Assembly (NCBI RefSeq): GCF_900176505.1
Contig: NZ_FWYB01000001.1
Coordinates: 942,000-1,005,999 of the forward strand
DNA from: Pedobacter nyackensis
GTDB taxonomy: Bacteria > Bacteroidota > Bacteroidia > Sphingobacteriales > Sphingobacteriaceae
Direction of reading: 5' to 3'
DNA: 64,000 nucleotides
Shown here: positions 6,874-16,623 of the stretch, one piece after another
Layout of the letters: every line of letters begins with the position of its first letter
Numbering within the stretch: position 1 is the first letter of the stretch
Notes under the pieces: generated by a model
Databases searched by the model: none
What the model saw: the letters and a program-made list of their open reading frames with translations, nothing else
What the model was told of the DNA's origin: nothing
Program-made: the position numbers and the translations under genes

Positions 6874-8682
6874 TTAATTGTCATCCAATGTTTTTAGGAA
6901 AGCAATAATGTTTTTTATCTCTTGTTTGGTTAGGTTCAATGGATCAGGAGATAAGGTCTGGTTGTCCAGTTTAATCCCAATTCCGGCACCACCGCCACGA
7001 TTGTAAAAGTCCAACACTTGCTCTAAGGTCGTGTAAGCTCCGTTGTGCATATATGGGGCAGTCTTAGAAACATTGCGCAGTGTTGTTGTTTTAAAAGCAT
7101 ATTTATATTGAGGGTATGGATTTAATGTGAAGCGCCCCTGGTCTTTATCAATTTCAGCATTTGCAGTATCGGGTTTAGCGGGTACCCCTAATACTTCGGC
7201 CTCACTTTTATTAAACAAAGGGGATTGTGTACCGTTAAAAAGTGGGGCAAAATGACAACTTCCACATTTAGCCTTACCCATAAATAAGTTAAAGCCCATT
7301 TTCTCTTCCTCATTTAGCTGCCTATGATCTCCCTGCATGTACTTGTCCAGTCTGGATGAGAATGGAGCCAGAGAACGGATGTAACTAGACAATGCATGCT
7401 GAATTTTCCATGGGTTTGCGGTGGCATTTTTGCTGCCAAAAGCGCTTATGAATGCATCATTAAAACTCTGTTTTTGGTTTATTCTGGAAGATGCCTGTTC
7501 CAAAGAACCATCCATCTCATGCTTGTTGTGTACCACATCAAGGGCTTGATCTTCCAGCGTTCCTGCTTTAAGGTCGTAAAAGAAGCCACGTTGAAAACCT
7601 GCATAAGTTAATGTAGGAGTATTTCTAAGTAGCGTAATCGTTTTCCCGGATCCGTCTTTCTGAATGCTGATAGGTGTAACCAGGCCATCTGTAAATGCTT
7701 TGCTTTCATGGTGACAGCTGGCACAACTTTTATTTCCTCCATTTGAAAGCATTGTACTGTTAAAAAGCAATTTTCCCAGATTTACCTTTTCTTTTGAAAT
7801 GTACTCTGTATAATTGCCAACGAATTTATTGATGTTCAAAGCATTTTTCTGAAACAAACTTATGGCATCATCGGTCATGGCCGAGCCGCCGGAAACCATG
7901 TCAATAAGCTGATCCTGACGCAACTGGTCTATGCCTTTGCTGATGGGCTGCAGGTGTCTGGTGATAAAATCCAATCTGTTAAAGGAATTGAAATCAGGAG
8001 ATCGCTGAATGTAGGTTATTGCATCATCCAGCATTTTATCCAGGCGGTCATTACCTTTATAAATCAGTACTATAGTTTTAATGCCTTGTAATGCCGAGGC
8101 AGCCTCCGGTAAAGACTGCAATGCAGTCGGGGTGTCAAATCCGGTAATGCCCAGGCTGGTAATCCTCAATATTTCCAGTCTTACAGCGTCAAATACCTGC
8201 GCATCAGTAATCTCATATTGAGCATTGTATCTTGCTGTACGTTGTAGGTTCAGTTGCATTTTACGCACTTCATTTAGCAGCGCCTCCCGGTTTTGCTGGT
8301 TGAGTATTTCGTAGATCAATTCTTCCATTACTTGAAATCCTGTAGGTTGTTCAACAAGGTTTTCGCCAAGCTCTATTTCATCAATTGGTGCACCATTTAC
8401 AAGTACAGATGTAGTTGGAAAGAAATACTCCATGTAATATTCAATTTTTTTATATTGTTTACGTGCATCGAGGAAACTTTGTTGGATCTGCGCTTCACGC
8501 TTCTTTTCTACTGCTGGTAGAAGCTCCCGGTCTATGATTCCCTGAAGTGTCTCGAGTTCCTTTTCAAAAGCAGTCTTTACCTGCAGGTTTTGTACTGGTT
8601 CTTTTGTGCTGCAAAAAATAGAAAGGAGCGTGGTAACGGCAATTAGGATGAAAAAAACAATGATCTTTTTTATTCCGGTCAT
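6874..8682 (-). CDS. di-haem cytochrome c peroxidase with imelysin-like N-terminal domain
   Basis: About 602 residues (608 from an upstream in-frame ATG). A hydrophobic leader (residues 11-29) ends in S-I-F-C, a poor lipobox, so it may be exported or anchored. Residues 40-300 are helical and contain P-T-G-F-Q-V-M-E-E-L, resembling the G-x-H-x-x-E region of imelysin/EfeO proteins but with Gln in place of His. The C-terminal half is a MauG/CcpA-type peroxidase with haem sites C-A-S-C-H (326-330) and C-G-S-C-H (479-483), plus the conserved L-R-N-T-P and A-P-Y-M-H-N-G motifs. It lies downstream of the PhoX-like gene across a hairpin and is likely cotranscribed. Confidence 0.85.
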   Translation of the reverse strand: MTGIKKIIVFFILIAVTTLLSIFCSTKEPVQNLQVKTAFEKELETLQGIIDRELLPAVEKKREAQIQQSFLDARKQYKKIEYYMEYFFPTTSVLVNGAPIDEIELGENLVEQPTGFQVMEELIYEILNQQNREALLNEVRKMQLNLQRTARYNAQYEITDAQVFDAVRLEILRITSLGITGFDTPTALQSLPEAASALQGIKTIVLIYKGNDRLDKMLDDAITYIQRSPDFNSFNRLDFITRHLQPISKGIDQLRQDQLIDMVSGGSAMTDDAISLFQKNALNINKFVGNYTEYISKEKVNLGKLLFNSTMLSNGGNKSCASCHHESKAFTDGLVTPISIQKDGSGKTITLLRNTPTLTYAGFQRGFFYDLKAGTLEDQALDVVHNKHEMDGSLEQASSRINQKQSFNDAFISAFGSKNATANPWKIQHALSSYIRSLAPFSSRLDKYMQGDHRQLNEEEKMGFNLFMGKAKCGSCHFAPLFNGTQSPLFNKSEAEVLGVPAKPDTANAEIDKDQGRFTLNPYPQYKYAFKTTTLRNVSKTAPYMHNGAYTTLEQVLDFYNRGGGAGIGIKLDNQTLSPDPLNLTKQEIKNIIAFLKTLDDN

Positions 8683-8705
8683 GGTTAGCTTATTGTACAA
8701 AATAT

Positions 8706-8731
8706 CCCTCCCCGGTACTAATCGGGGAGGG
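8706..8731 (-). terminator. G+C-rich intergenic hairpin between the PhoX-like and peroxidase genes
   Basis: CCCTCCCCG and CGGGGAGGG form a perfect 9-bp stem with an 8-base loop. The T-run after it on the minus strand is weak (ATATTTTG), so it more likely attenuates or stabilises the transcript end than terminates fully. Confidence 0.55.
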
Positions 8732-8754
8732 ACGGTTTTAATAGATAGAGGTAA

Positions 8755-10233
8755 TTATTTTTCGATACCACGAACGATCACGATTTGTCCGCCTTCGCTA
8801 TTGTTTGTTAAGCGGGTAGTTCCACCATCGGCGTTTTTATATTTAGCATCAGTCCAGGTATGTGGATGCAGGTTTATTACAAAAGTGTTAGGTATACCTG
8901 TTAATGAGGATACATCATACATCGCACCGTATTCCCACGAGCTGGTACGCAGATCATTGGAAGGGTTGTATTTAGTATTGAAAGCAGTTTCTGTTCTGCG
9001 GTGGTTCATCTGCAACATTGGCTTTAGGGTCTTTTGAGTTATTGAAAACTTCCAGATCGTTCCATCATGGTCGTTATTCTTATAATAAGAGTCGCCGTCC
9101 TCCTGGATGTAAACAAAGTTTTCAGTCACACATACATTGTCAGGATTTACTATGCTTTTACCTGGATTGTCATTACCATCAACAGCAACTTCCAGTTTAC
9201 CTTTTAAAGGATCATTAGCATCTAATACCAATTTGTAAACACGGCCCCACATGGTTTTACCGCTAACTGGAGTCTCTTTATCTGCCTGGCTCACACCAGT
9301 TGCTGTAAAGTAAACCTCACGACCGTTAGCCGCACTGCCTTTTCTATAGTCGATATCTTCAACACGTGCCAACATCAATGCTTTTTTGTCGACAGTTTGT
9401 TGCTGTAACTGTGTACCGGTAGAGGTTTTTGGGTTGTCAAGTTCTACAAACTCCACATCATAGCTTTGGCCTTTCGACATATTGGTCTCAATCGGATCGT
9501 TGTTCGTGCGTCTCATCACATAAAGCTTACCATTGTTAAGATCGCCTTGCGTATTAGATAGATACATGGCCAGCTGACCATCTGTTTCATCCTCACCAAT
9601 TAGAATTACTGTTTTACCAGCAAATGCACCTTTTGGAAGTGGAACGGCGTTTTCCGCACTCCATCTGCCCAAAGCACTTAATGTACGTTGGTTATTTTTC
9701 TTGTCGGGAGCTGCTAATGGGTCGATGGCATGAATCATAGATTCGGAGCCACTTTCTCCGGCAGTAAGGAATGTTGTTTTAGCAAAGCCATGTTCTTCAG
9801 GAGTTGCCATAGTAGCAGAACATAAACGTGTCATACCACCATCAGAATCTACAATGTATTCACCCTTTACAGGTTTAAAGTTTTTGTCCAGATATACCCT
9901 TGAAACTGATTGAAGGATCTCATGGTTATTGATCATAATAAAACCTTCACCTGCCGGATTTCTTATAATTCCGGCACCATCTGGTTGCGCGCCAAAAATA
10001 AAGCCAGGAGATTCAGGAAGCACATCATCACTGCTGATCAGTGTAGTGATCTTAAGACTTTCAAAACCGCTCATTGTTTTTACCAACGATGGGTTTACCG
10101 AATAATCTTTAAGTTCAACTGCCGATTCATCGTTTTTTTTGTCCTTCTTACAAGCCGAAATAGCTACTGCAGAGGCTGCAAAAGCTGCAATGGCAAATGC
10201 CAGAGTTTTAGTTTTAAGTAGTTTTTTTTTCAT
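8755..10233 (-). CDS. PhoX-like (DUF839) lipoprotein phosphatase
   Basis: A 492-residue lipoprotein: the lipobox I-S-A-C28 is followed by Lys-rich residues. The mature part is a beta-propeller of the PhoX/DUF839 type. Recognisable are I-N-N-H-E (about 100-104), G-G-M-T-R-L (about 132-137), G-E-D-E-T-D-G-Q-L (about 222-230) and P-D-N-V-C-V-T (about 362-368), which in PhoX supply calcium/iron ligands at the propeller centre. PhoX enzymes release phosphate from phosphoesters outside the cytoplasm; a phytase-like activity is also possible. It is followed by a hairpin and the di-haem peroxidase gene, and a full TAnnTTTG box lies upstream. Confidence 0.8.
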   Translation of the reverse strand: MKKKLLKTKTLAFAIAAFAASAVAISACKKDKKNDESAVELKDYSVNPSLVKTMSGFESLKITTLISSDDVLPESPGFIFGAQPDGAGIIRNPAGEGFIMINNHEILQSVSRVYLDKNFKPVKGEYIVDSDGGMTRLCSATMATPEEHGFAKTTFLTAGESGSESMIHAIDPLAAPDKKNNQRTLSALGRWSAENAVPLPKGAFAGKTVILIGEDETDGQLAMYLSNTQGDLNNGKLYVMRRTNNDPIETNMSKGQSYDVEFVELDNPKTSTGTQLQQQTVDKKALMLARVEDIDYRKGSAANGREVYFTATGVSQADKETPVSGKTMWGRVYKLVLDANDPLKGKLEVAVDGNDNPGKSIVNPDNVCVTENFVYIQEDGDSYYKNNDHDGTIWKFSITQKTLKPMLQMNHRRTETAFNTKYNPSNDLRTSSWEYGAMYDVSSLTGIPNTFVINLHPHTWTDAKYKNADGGTTRLTNNSEGGQIVIVRGIEK

Positions 10234-10255
10234 TGGTTTGATTCGTTTTATAAAG

Positions 10256-10263
10256 CAAACCTA
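10256..10263 (-). promoter_or_regulatory. putative -7 box for the PhoX-like gene
   Basis: On the minus strand this reads TAGGTTTG, a full TAnnTTTG match, 22 bases before the ATG. A TTTC with a 17-base gap stands where the -33 TTTG should be. Confidence 0.5.
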
Positions 10264-10329
10264 ACCATCTAATGTTGTGCGAAATTTAACGCTATGTTAA
10301 ATGAAGCATGCAGGAGCAGCTATCCACTC

Positions 10330-11229
10330 TTATTCCAACGATTCCCTATCCCATTTCGCTAAATCGGCACCAATACTATAAGTGCTGCGGAGGAATTCAA
10401 TTAATTTGTCATCTGGCTTCTCTGCGGACTGTACAGCGGAATAAGGCAAAATGAACTCGCCTAATGTTTGGTGGTAATAGGCTTCATCGGGTTTAACTTT
10501 TGCGCTTTTGTATCCTTTTGGTTCGGGATATAAATAACAATAGAATGCGGCTTCCATCAAGGCAGCCCCGCCAGTCCAAAAGCCACAGCTGCTTACCTCT
10601 TTACAATATGCATCCTCTGCAACCCAATTAGGCATACCCGGTATTCCTCCTGGGTGCTTTGGGGCATTGCGACCGGAAAAAAAGGATAATGCTAAATCAA
10701 AACTTCCCCAAAAAAAATGAATAGGGCTGCACTTACCCCTAAATTCACTTCTGAACTTCATAAAGACGTCCTGAATATTAAGCAGAGCCCCATGAAAAGC
10801 AATGACATGTTCATCCTCATAGGTAGCATGAACAGTATCTTGTACGAAGGGAATAGGATCAACAAGCTCTACAGGAACCGGTTTGATCGATAAATCGATT
10901 TTCAGTTCCTTTAACAGGTTGAAAATTTTTCTGTAAAAATCAGCGACAGCAATCCCATGTAAATCAAATTGTCTAATTTCCCCGTTGCTGGTCGTAATTT
11001 TTAACTGATGTGCTATAAAATCAAAATCTATCTGAAAATGTTGATCATTATATCGCATCGATTCTGTGGTCAAGCCGGTGGATGTAATGTGCAGTGCGAT
11101 ATGCCAGGCATGGTTTACCCATGGAAGAGTTGCAAGTTTTATTTTTCCAACAATTTGCGACCATAATTGCAAAGTTTCGTAGGTAGACTTTCCCTTTTCA
11201 TAAGAAAGTATTGGCCAATTCTGTTCCAT
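10330..11229 (-). CDS. DUF5996 family protein
   Basis: About 299 residues from the internal ATG at 11229, where the family-typical opening (W-P-x-L-x-Y-x-x-x-K-x-T-Y-x-T-L-x-L-W-x-Q-I-V-G-K) begins; the open frame extends 20 codons further upstream. The W-V-N-H-A-W-H region, the T-G-L-T-T turn and the F-F-W-G-S-F-D-L-A motif are those of DUF5996 proteins. No catalytic residues are known to me and there is no signal peptide, so it should be cytoplasmic. It has no operon partner. Confidence 0.75.
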   Translation of the reverse strand: MEQNWPILSYEKGKSTYETLQLWSQIVGKIKLATLPWVNHAWHIALHITSTGLTTESMRYNDQHFQIDFDFIAHQLKITTSNGEIRQFDLHGIAVADFYRKIFNLLKELKIDLSIKPVPVELVDPIPFVQDTVHATYEDEHVIAFHGALLNIQDVFMKFRSEFRGKCSPIHFFWGSFDLALSFFSGRNAPKHPGGIPGMPNWVAEDAYCKEVSSCGFWTGGAALMEAAFYCYLYPEPKGYKSAKVKPDEAYYHQTLGEFILPYSAVQSAEKPDDKLIEFLRSTYSIGADLAKWDRESLE

Positions 11230-11501
11230 AATAAGAATTACAACTACATCGCTACTATTGTTTGACTCCATCCGTCGTATGCAAAACATTTAGTAGGCTT
11301 TATTGTTCCTGTTTGTGTCTGAATGAGAATAAAATCGATAATATTTATAAATAGGTTGACTATGTACAAGTTACAGTTTTTGCCTTGTGCTTCTTGCTAG
11401 TTTTACTAACTTCGATTGATTTTATTCCATTTATCGAAGGAAAAACTTCATTGCCACAAGGACTCCATGTGTTTTAAAAAATGTGAATAGGGGAAACGAA
11501 T

Positions 11502-12035
11502 ATGAAAGAAGAGATAAAGTTATACCGCAATTTTAAAAAAACGAGAACATTATTATTATCGTCATTAGGCATCTGCATACTGCTGGCTCTGGTGATATTG
11601 TACAGTATAGGCCTGTTTGATGGCGAGATGAAAGTAAAACCAGCGGTTTTTTCTACAGGTGCATTCCTGATCATGCTATTTTTGACTATAAAGTGTCTGC
11701 TTAGTTTGAAAGACAAATCTCCATTAATAGAATTTAGTAAGGAGATGTTTATTGGAAAAACAACTCCAATATCAAAAGCTGTTGGTCAGGTAGACTGGAT
11801 AGACGTAAATGATATCCAATTGCAAAAAATGGGTGGGGATACCCTGGTAGTTGTGACTATTGGCAATACAGATAAATACGAGGGCAGGATTTCCAAAATG
11901 TTATGGAATATGGCTTTTGATAAGCCTTCGCAACAATTACAGTTGATGTACTCTTCTTCTGAGGTAGATATAGAACCGAAGCCGCTTTTTGACTTATTTA
12001 TATCCTTTTGGGAAAGTGCTAATAAAAAGAACTAA
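11502..12035 (+). CDS. STM3941-family membrane protein
   Basis: A 177-residue protein with two transmembrane segments close to the N terminus (about 18-39 and 47-66), followed by a cytoplasmic-type soluble region of about 110 residues. The order of features (basic start, two helices, then an I-E-F-x-K-E strand and a W-x-D-I/V-N-D-I strand) fits the STM3941 family, which is of unknown function. It is preceded by about 210 bases with no visible gene. Confidence 0.6.
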   Translation: MKEEIKLYRNFKKTRTLLLSSLGICILLALVILYSIGLFDGEMKVKPAVFSTGAFLIMLFLTIKCLLSLKDKSPLIEFSKEMFIGKTTPISKAVGQVDWIDVNDIQLQKMGGDTLVVVTIGNTDKYEGRISKMLWNMAFDKPSQQLQLMYSSSEVDIEPKPLFDLFISFWESANKKN

Positions 12036-12182
12036 ACCAGCCTTCCTTTATTTTTTGCATATTTCTTAGGTGGGAATTTCATGCAAAATTACCATATTGT
12101 AAATTGGAACAATTGATGTGCCGAGCGCAATGGAGATTTAGTATATGGAAAAGGCATTAAAATAATCGACAAACAAATACAT

Positions 12183-12641
12183 ATGTTAGTAATTAATAAT
12201 TTCGAAGAGTATCAATCGCATTTAGGTAAAGAATTAGGTGTTTCTAATTGGCATACAATAGATCAGGAACAGATTAATAAATTCGCTGATGCAACATTGG
12301 ATCACCAATGGATACATGTAGATACTGAAAAAGCTAAAAGTGAAGGGCCATTTAAAGCGACTATTGCACATGGTTATTTAACTTTGTCATTAATTCCATA
12401 TTTATGGAAGCAGATTGCAGATGTTCGCAATATCAAAATGGAAATAAACTATGGTATAGAGAGTTTCAAATTTGGTCAGCCAGTTTTGGTAGATAGTGAG
12501 ATTCAACTAAAGGCTAAACTTAATTCCATTACAAATTTGAGAGGAACTACCAAAGTCGTAATTGAAGCTACGCTTGTTATTAAAGATCAACCGAAACCGG
12601 CTTATACTGGTAATGTAGTATTCTTATATCATTTTATATAA
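12183..12641 (+). CDS. MaoC-family enoyl-CoA hydratase
   Basis: A 152-residue single hot-dog domain. The hydratase signature is F-A-D-A-T-L-D-H-Q-W-I-H, with catalytic D40 and H45, followed by P-F-x-x-T-I-A-H-G-Y-L-T-L-S (about 56-69). Such proteins hydrate trans-2-enoyl-CoA with R stereochemistry in fatty-acid or polyhydroxyalkanoate metabolism. No fatty-acid genes are adjacent, so its pathway is open. A terminator follows. Confidence 0.88.
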   Translation: MLVINNFEEYQSHLGKELGVSNWHTIDQEQINKFADATLDHQWIHVDTEKAKSEGPFKATIAHGYLTLSLIPYLWKQIADVRNIKMEINYGIESFKFGQPVLVDSEIQLKAKLNSITNLRGTTKVVIEATLVIKDQPKPAYTGNVVFLYHFI

Positions 12642-12666
12642 CTGAAAATACTGGCAGGTCATCTGG

Positions 12667-12699
12667 AAGCCGTTTTTCTTTAAGGAAAGCGGCTTTTTT
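12667..12699 (+). terminator. intrinsic terminator after the MaoC gene
   Basis: AAGCCG...CGGCTT hairpin whose stem contains G-U pairs, followed by six Ts. It belongs to the same AAGCCG-type hairpin series as those near 15.2, 19.5, 30.4, 37.7 and 40.3 kb. Confidence 0.8.
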
Positions 12700-12900
12700 G
12701 TCATCTTACAGATTTATAATTGTTTCCGTAACAATTGTTTTAATACGATAACCACAAGCGCTGGGAGTTTCAAAAACGAATAAATTCCTTTCAATTATGT
12801 TGAAAAATGGAAGTGAGCCTCACTAGTCAGCCGGAATCTTTGTTACTTTAAAATCACGATGGTCGAATAAATTGGTGACCAAGCAATTAAACCCATGATT

Positions 12901-15219
12901 ATGAAAAAACAGTTTTACCTGTATGTGATGTTTTTTGTTGTTCAATTGGCAGCTTTTACAACAAAAGGTTATGCTCAAATCCAGGCGGATGTGATTTGGA
13001 AAGAGGTGGATGGTGTGTCGATGCCCGTACCTCCCAAAGTTCATCCGCGGTTATATCTCCGTGAACAACATATTCCGGATCTAAAAAACAGAATGAATGA
13101 CCCGGAACTGAAAAAAGTTTGGGCCGATATGGTCAAGATGCAGGAAGACTGGAAACCGGAGGAGATTCCGGAAGTCAAAGACTTTCGTTTTTATTTCAAT
13201 CAGAAAGGGCTTACTGTCAAGGCTCAATTAAATGCCCTGAACTATCTGATCACCAAAGACCCTAAATTGGGACGGGAAGCCATCACTTCGATTATCGATA
13301 CCCTTGAAACAGCAACTTTTAAGGAAGCTGGTGATATTTCAAGAGGGATTGGCCTGTTTATGGTGTCGGGGGCCATTGTGTACGACTGGTGTTACGACCA
13401 GTTAAAACCTGAAGAGAAAACGCGTTTTGTGAAAGCATTTGTTAGGTTGGCCAAAATGCTCGAATGTGGTTATCCACCGGTAAAAGACAAGTCTATTGTA
13501 GGACATGCTTCGGAGTGGATGATCATGCGGGATCTGCTCTCGGTAGGGATCGCCATTTACGATGAGTTTCCCGAGATGTACAACCTGGCTGCCGGTCGTT
13601 TTTTCAGCGAACACCTGGTTGCCCGCAACTGGTTTTATCCTGCGCATGCCTATCATCAGGGTATGTCATACCTGAATGTAAGGTTCAGTAATGATCTTTT
13701 TGCCCTCTGGATATTAGACCGCATGGGGGCCGGTAATGTATTTCATCCAGGACAGCAGTTTGTTCTTTATGACATGATATACAAACGCCGACCAGATGGT
13801 CAGATTTTGGCAGGTGGTGATGTAGATTATTCCAGAAAAAAGACCAAATATTATACATTGCCGGCATTGCTTGCCGGTAGCTATTATAAAGATGAGTACC
13901 TGAATTACGAATTCTTGAAAAACACTAAACATGAAGCGCATACCAAATTATTCGAATTTTTATGGCGCGATACCAAACTTGGCAGCCGAAAACCTGATGA
14001 TTTGCCGCTTTCCCGCTACTCTGGTTCTCCTTTTGGATGGATGATTGCCCGTACCGGCTGGGGCGCGGAAAGTGTGATTGCGGAGATGAAAATCAACGAG
14101 TATTCCTTCCTTAACCATCAGCATCATGATGCCGGAGCATTTCAGATTTACTACAAAGGTCCTCTGGCAATTGATGCCGGGTCGTACACGGGTTCTTCGG
14201 GTGGCTATAATAGTGCGCACAATAAAAACTTTTTTAAGCGAACTATCGCACACAACAGCTTATTGATTTACGATCCCAAAGAAACTTTCCGCTCGTCGGG
14301 CTATGGTGGTAACGATCAGACAGAATTTGCCGCTAACGATGGAGGTCAACGTTTGCCTGGAGAAGGCTGGACCGCACCACGTGAACTTAAAGAAATGTTA
14401 GCAGGCGATTTCAAAACAGGCAAAATTCTTGCCCAGGGGTTTGGTCAAGATAGTCAAACTCCTGATTATACTTATCTGAAAGGTGACATCACAGCAGCTT
14501 ATTCAACAAAAGTGAAGGAAGTAAAGCGTTCATTTCTGTTTCTGAATCTTAAAGATGCCAAAGTTCCTGCAGCTATGATCGTTTTTGACAAGGTGGTTTC
14601 GTCTAAGTCCGATTTTAAAAAGTTCTGGTTGTTACACAGTATTGAACAGCCTGAAATAAAAGGAAACCAGGTTACTATAAAGCGCACAAAAAACGGTGAT
14701 AGCGGCATGTTGGTTAATACTGCTTTGCTGCCGGATGTGGCTAATGCCGACATTAAGTCTGTTGGCGGCAAGGGTAAAGATTTCTGGGTGTTTGGCACCA
14801 ACTACACCAATGATCCTAAACCAGGTACTGACGAAGCTCTTGAAAGAGGTGAATGGCGCATAGAAATCACACCCAAAAAGGCAGCACTCGAAGATTATTA
14901 TCTGAATGTGATGCAAATTGCCGACAACAAGCAGCAGAATTTACACAAGGTTAAGCGTATTGATGGTGATAAGGTTGTTGGTGTGCAACTGGCTGATAGG
15001 GTAGTTACTTTCAGCAGAACTTCAGAAACGATAGATCGTCCCTTTAACTTTTCCGTTGCTGGGAAAGGCATATTCAAGTTTGTGATTACCGACCTTTTAC
15101 CCGGTACCTGGCAGGTATTGAAAGACGGAAAAATACTTCATCCTGCGCTTTCTGTCCGAAGTGATGATGGTGCCCTTTATTTCGAAGGAACTGAAGGGAC
15201 ATACCGTTTTCTGAGATAG
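12901..15219 (+). CDS. hepB: heparinase II (heparin/heparan sulfate lyase)
   Basis: A 772-residue exported polysaccharide lyase when read from the second ATG, the same length as Pedobacter heparinus HepB, which it resembles closely as I recall that sequence. A signal peptide (about 1-26, ending G-Y-A-Q) is followed by an alpha/alpha toroid and then a beta-sandwich. The known catalytic residues are present in HepB numbering: H202 (V-G-H-A-S-E-W), Y257 (Q-G-M-S-Y) and H406 (N-H-Q-H). The metal ligands H408, D425 and H451 are also present. The enzyme cleaves heparin and heparan sulfate by beta-elimination in the periplasm. It is a lone gene with no SusC/D or sulfatase beside it, between a terminator and a repeat-linked terminator. 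Confidence 0.93.
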   Translation: MKKQFYLYVMFFVVQLAAFTTKGYAQIQADVIWKEVDGVSMPVPPKVHPRLYLREQHIPDLKNRMNDPELKKVWADMVKMQEDWKPEEIPEVKDFRFYFNQKGLTVKAQLNALNYLITKDPKLGREAITSIIDTLETATFKEAGDISRGIGLFMVSGAIVYDWCYDQLKPEEKTRFVKAFVRLAKMLECGYPPVKDKSIVGHASEWMIMRDLLSVGIAIYDEFPEMYNLAAGRFFSEHLVARNWFYPAHAYHQGMSYLNVRFSNDLFALWILDRMGAGNVFHPGQQFVLYDMIYKRRPDGQILAGGDVDYSRKKTKYYTLPALLAGSYYKDEYLNYEFLKNTKHEAHTKLFEFLWRDTKLGSRKPDDLPLSRYSGSPFGWMIARTGWGAESVIAEMKINEYSFLNHQHHDAGAFQIYYKGPLAIDAGSYTGSSGGYNSAHNKNFFKRTIAHNSLLIYDPKETFRSSGYGGNDQTEFAANDGGQRLPGEGWTAPRELKEMLAGDFKTGKILAQGFGQDSQTPDYTYLKGDITAAYSTKVKEVKRSFLFLNLKDAKVPAAMIVFDKVVSSKSDFKKFWLLHSIEQPEIKGNQVTIKRTKNGDSGMLVNTALLPDVANADIKSVGGKGKDFWVFGTNYTNDPKPGTDEALERGEWRIEITPKKAALEDYYLNVMQIADNKQQNLHKVKRIDGDKVVGVQLADRVVTFSRTSETIDRPFNFSVAGKGIFKFVITDLLPGTWQVLKDGKILHPALSVRSDDGALYFEGTEGTYRFLR

Positions 15220-15222
15220 CAA

Positions 15223-15259
15223 AAAAAAGCCGTTCTTCTTTATGAAAAACGGCTTTTTT
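15223..15259 (+). terminator. intrinsic terminator after hepB
   Basis: AAAAGCCGTT...AACGGCTTTTTT hairpin beginning 3 bases after the hepB stop, with A- and T-tracts on both sides. It is also usable by the convergent GNAT gene. Confidence 0.85.
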
Positions 15260-15260
15260 G

Positions 15261-15287
15261 TTGTGGATATGATGGGCAACTTAACCA
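15261..15287 (-). repeat. decayed tRNA-3-prime-like repeat, copy H
   Basis: TTGTGGATATGATGGGC...AACCA resembles the stretch TTGTGGGCCATGATGGGCTCGAACCA that forms the 3-prime end of the tRNA at 40.34 kb, and like it sits directly beside an AAGCCG-type hairpin. It overlaps the last codons of the GNAT gene. This is the most degenerate of the proposed copies. Confidence 0.3.
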
Positions 15288-16081
15288 ATATATCCCGCTA
15301 TTCTATTGTATATATTTTTGAGTTTGAAGGGTCTGATATTTCCTAATCTCATACGTTTTGCAACATCATATTCCTTAAATCCGTTATTGTGCAAGAAATC
15401 TGTAGCTAATGTGTTATCTACAGGAAATATTACCTTTTCATTTGATCTTAAATGCAATTTCAAAAGTTCAAGTCCGGCGGATGAATTATTTGCAACGATT
15501 AATCCATCACCTAGAGCAGGTAAATAGAAACCTTCAATTTTATGATTATTAATATATACAAATCCATTTTCAAGAGCATCTTCAAGATGCATCATTCTTT
15601 CCTCTCCCGTAGCTATTTGGTCAATAATTGAGATTTCGTCTTTGAAATCCTGGTTATAAGGTATTACCTGATCCGAAATCAGCAATTCCTTATCAAAATT
15701 TACATCTTTAAAAAACAGGTATTCAGTATCAGTAATAAAACCCAATTTTTCATATAATGGAACACCGAGCTTAGTAGCGATTAAATAAATAGTCTCACAT
15801 TTATTTTGCTTTGCAATATCAATCAGTGATTGTGTAACACGTTGTCCAATTCCCTTACCTCTTTGATCAGGATGGACCATAATGTGACCAAGCCAGGCTA
15901 CATCATTATGAATAATTGTTGCGCCTAATCCAACAATTGTATCGTCAATCACAACTTTAATTGGAAAGCAAAAGGATGATTGTAGATAAAAATCAAAATT
16001 CGGTCTGATATCATTCCAGCCTTCAGGTTGTAAGTCTGATATTAAATCTATTTCGTCATATTCTAAAGCTAGTACTTGCAT
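15281..16081 (-). CDS. GNAT-family N-acetyltransferase
   Basis: A 266-residue cytoplasmic acyltransferase. The N-terminal half is a complete GNAT domain with the acetyl-CoA pyrophosphate loop V-H-P-D-Q-R-G-K-G-I-G (69-79) and, later, A-T-K-L-G-V-P-L-Y-E-K-L-G-F. The C-terminal half (about 140-260) looks like a second, poorly conserved GNAT-like domain with G-F-K-E-Y near its end. The substrate is unknown. Its stop lies in decayed repeat sequence. Confidence 0.82.
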   Translation of the reverse strand: MQVLALEYDEIDLISDLQPEGWNDIRPNFDFYLQSSFCFPIKVVIDDTIVGLGATIIHNDVAWLGHIMVHPDQRGKGIGQRVTQSLIDIAKQNKCETIYLIATKLGVPLYEKLGFITDTEYLFFKDVNFDKELLISDQVIPYNQDFKDEISIIDQIATGEERMMHLEDALENGFVYINNHKIEGFYLPALGDGLIVANNSSAGLELLKLHLRSNEKVIFPVDNTLATDFLHNNGFKEYDVAKRMRLGNIRPFKLKNIYNRIAGYIG

Positions 16082-16134
16082 TGATTTTTAGGGTTTTATT
16101 TAGAGCTCATTGTGATGGTCGATTCCCATTGTAA

Positions 16135-16623
16135 TTAAAGCGTTCTTTTTCCTATAAACGTACTTTTGCCTAACAAAAAATTAATAGCTCTTTCAATATT
16201 TCGATTTCTACTTTCCTCTGTTTTTAAAGAGGAAACGTATCTCACTATCTCTTTTTGCATTGAAGGGCTGAGCGTATCAAATCTAGACTTTGCGTCTAAA
16301 TTATTTTTCAATGCCTCAATTAACTTTGGATGTGGTTTTATCGTTCTATCCGATGGGTCAAATTCAATAGTCACTTCAATGGTTTCTCCAACACGTTGGG
16401 GAGAATTTTTAAGCATTAATGTATTAATATAAAGTCTCCAAAGGCCGCTGTACCTTAGTAAGGTTTGTTGGTATGATAGACTGTTTATGGTCCCAGTAAC
16501 TGGAATATGTCCTTTGTTTTTACCTGCTTGATTAAAAATTTCGGTCAAAATAATTTCCGGGACCTGGACGTATGGATTAATCCCTATTATTTCTATCGTT
16601 GCATGGAAGGAATAACTTTTCAT
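16135..16623 (-). CDS. DUF1905 / YdeI-OmpD-associated protein
   Basis: A 162-residue protein. The N-terminal half is a small barrel with the DUF1905 pattern (F-x-A-T-I-E-x, then V-P-V-T-G-T-I-N and G-L-W-R-L-Y-I-N). The C-terminal half (about 95-160) is the helical YdeI/OmpD-associated region, with L-S-P-S-M-Q-K-E-I-V-R-Y-V-S-S-L-K and R-x-I-E-R-A-I-x-F-L-x-G. Members are linked to bacteriocin protection in annotation, with no firm biochemistry known to me. Its start overlaps the stop of the MFS gene (ATGA), so it is translated as part of that unit. Confidence 0.72.
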   Translation of the reverse strand: MKSYSFHATIEIIGINPYVQVPEIILTEIFNQAGKNKGHIPVTGTINSLSYQQTLLRYSGLWRLYINTLMLKNSPQRVGETIEVTIEFDPSDRTIKPHPKLIEALKNNLDAKSRFDTLSPSMQKEIVRYVSSLKTEESRNRNIERAINFLLGKSTFIGKRTL

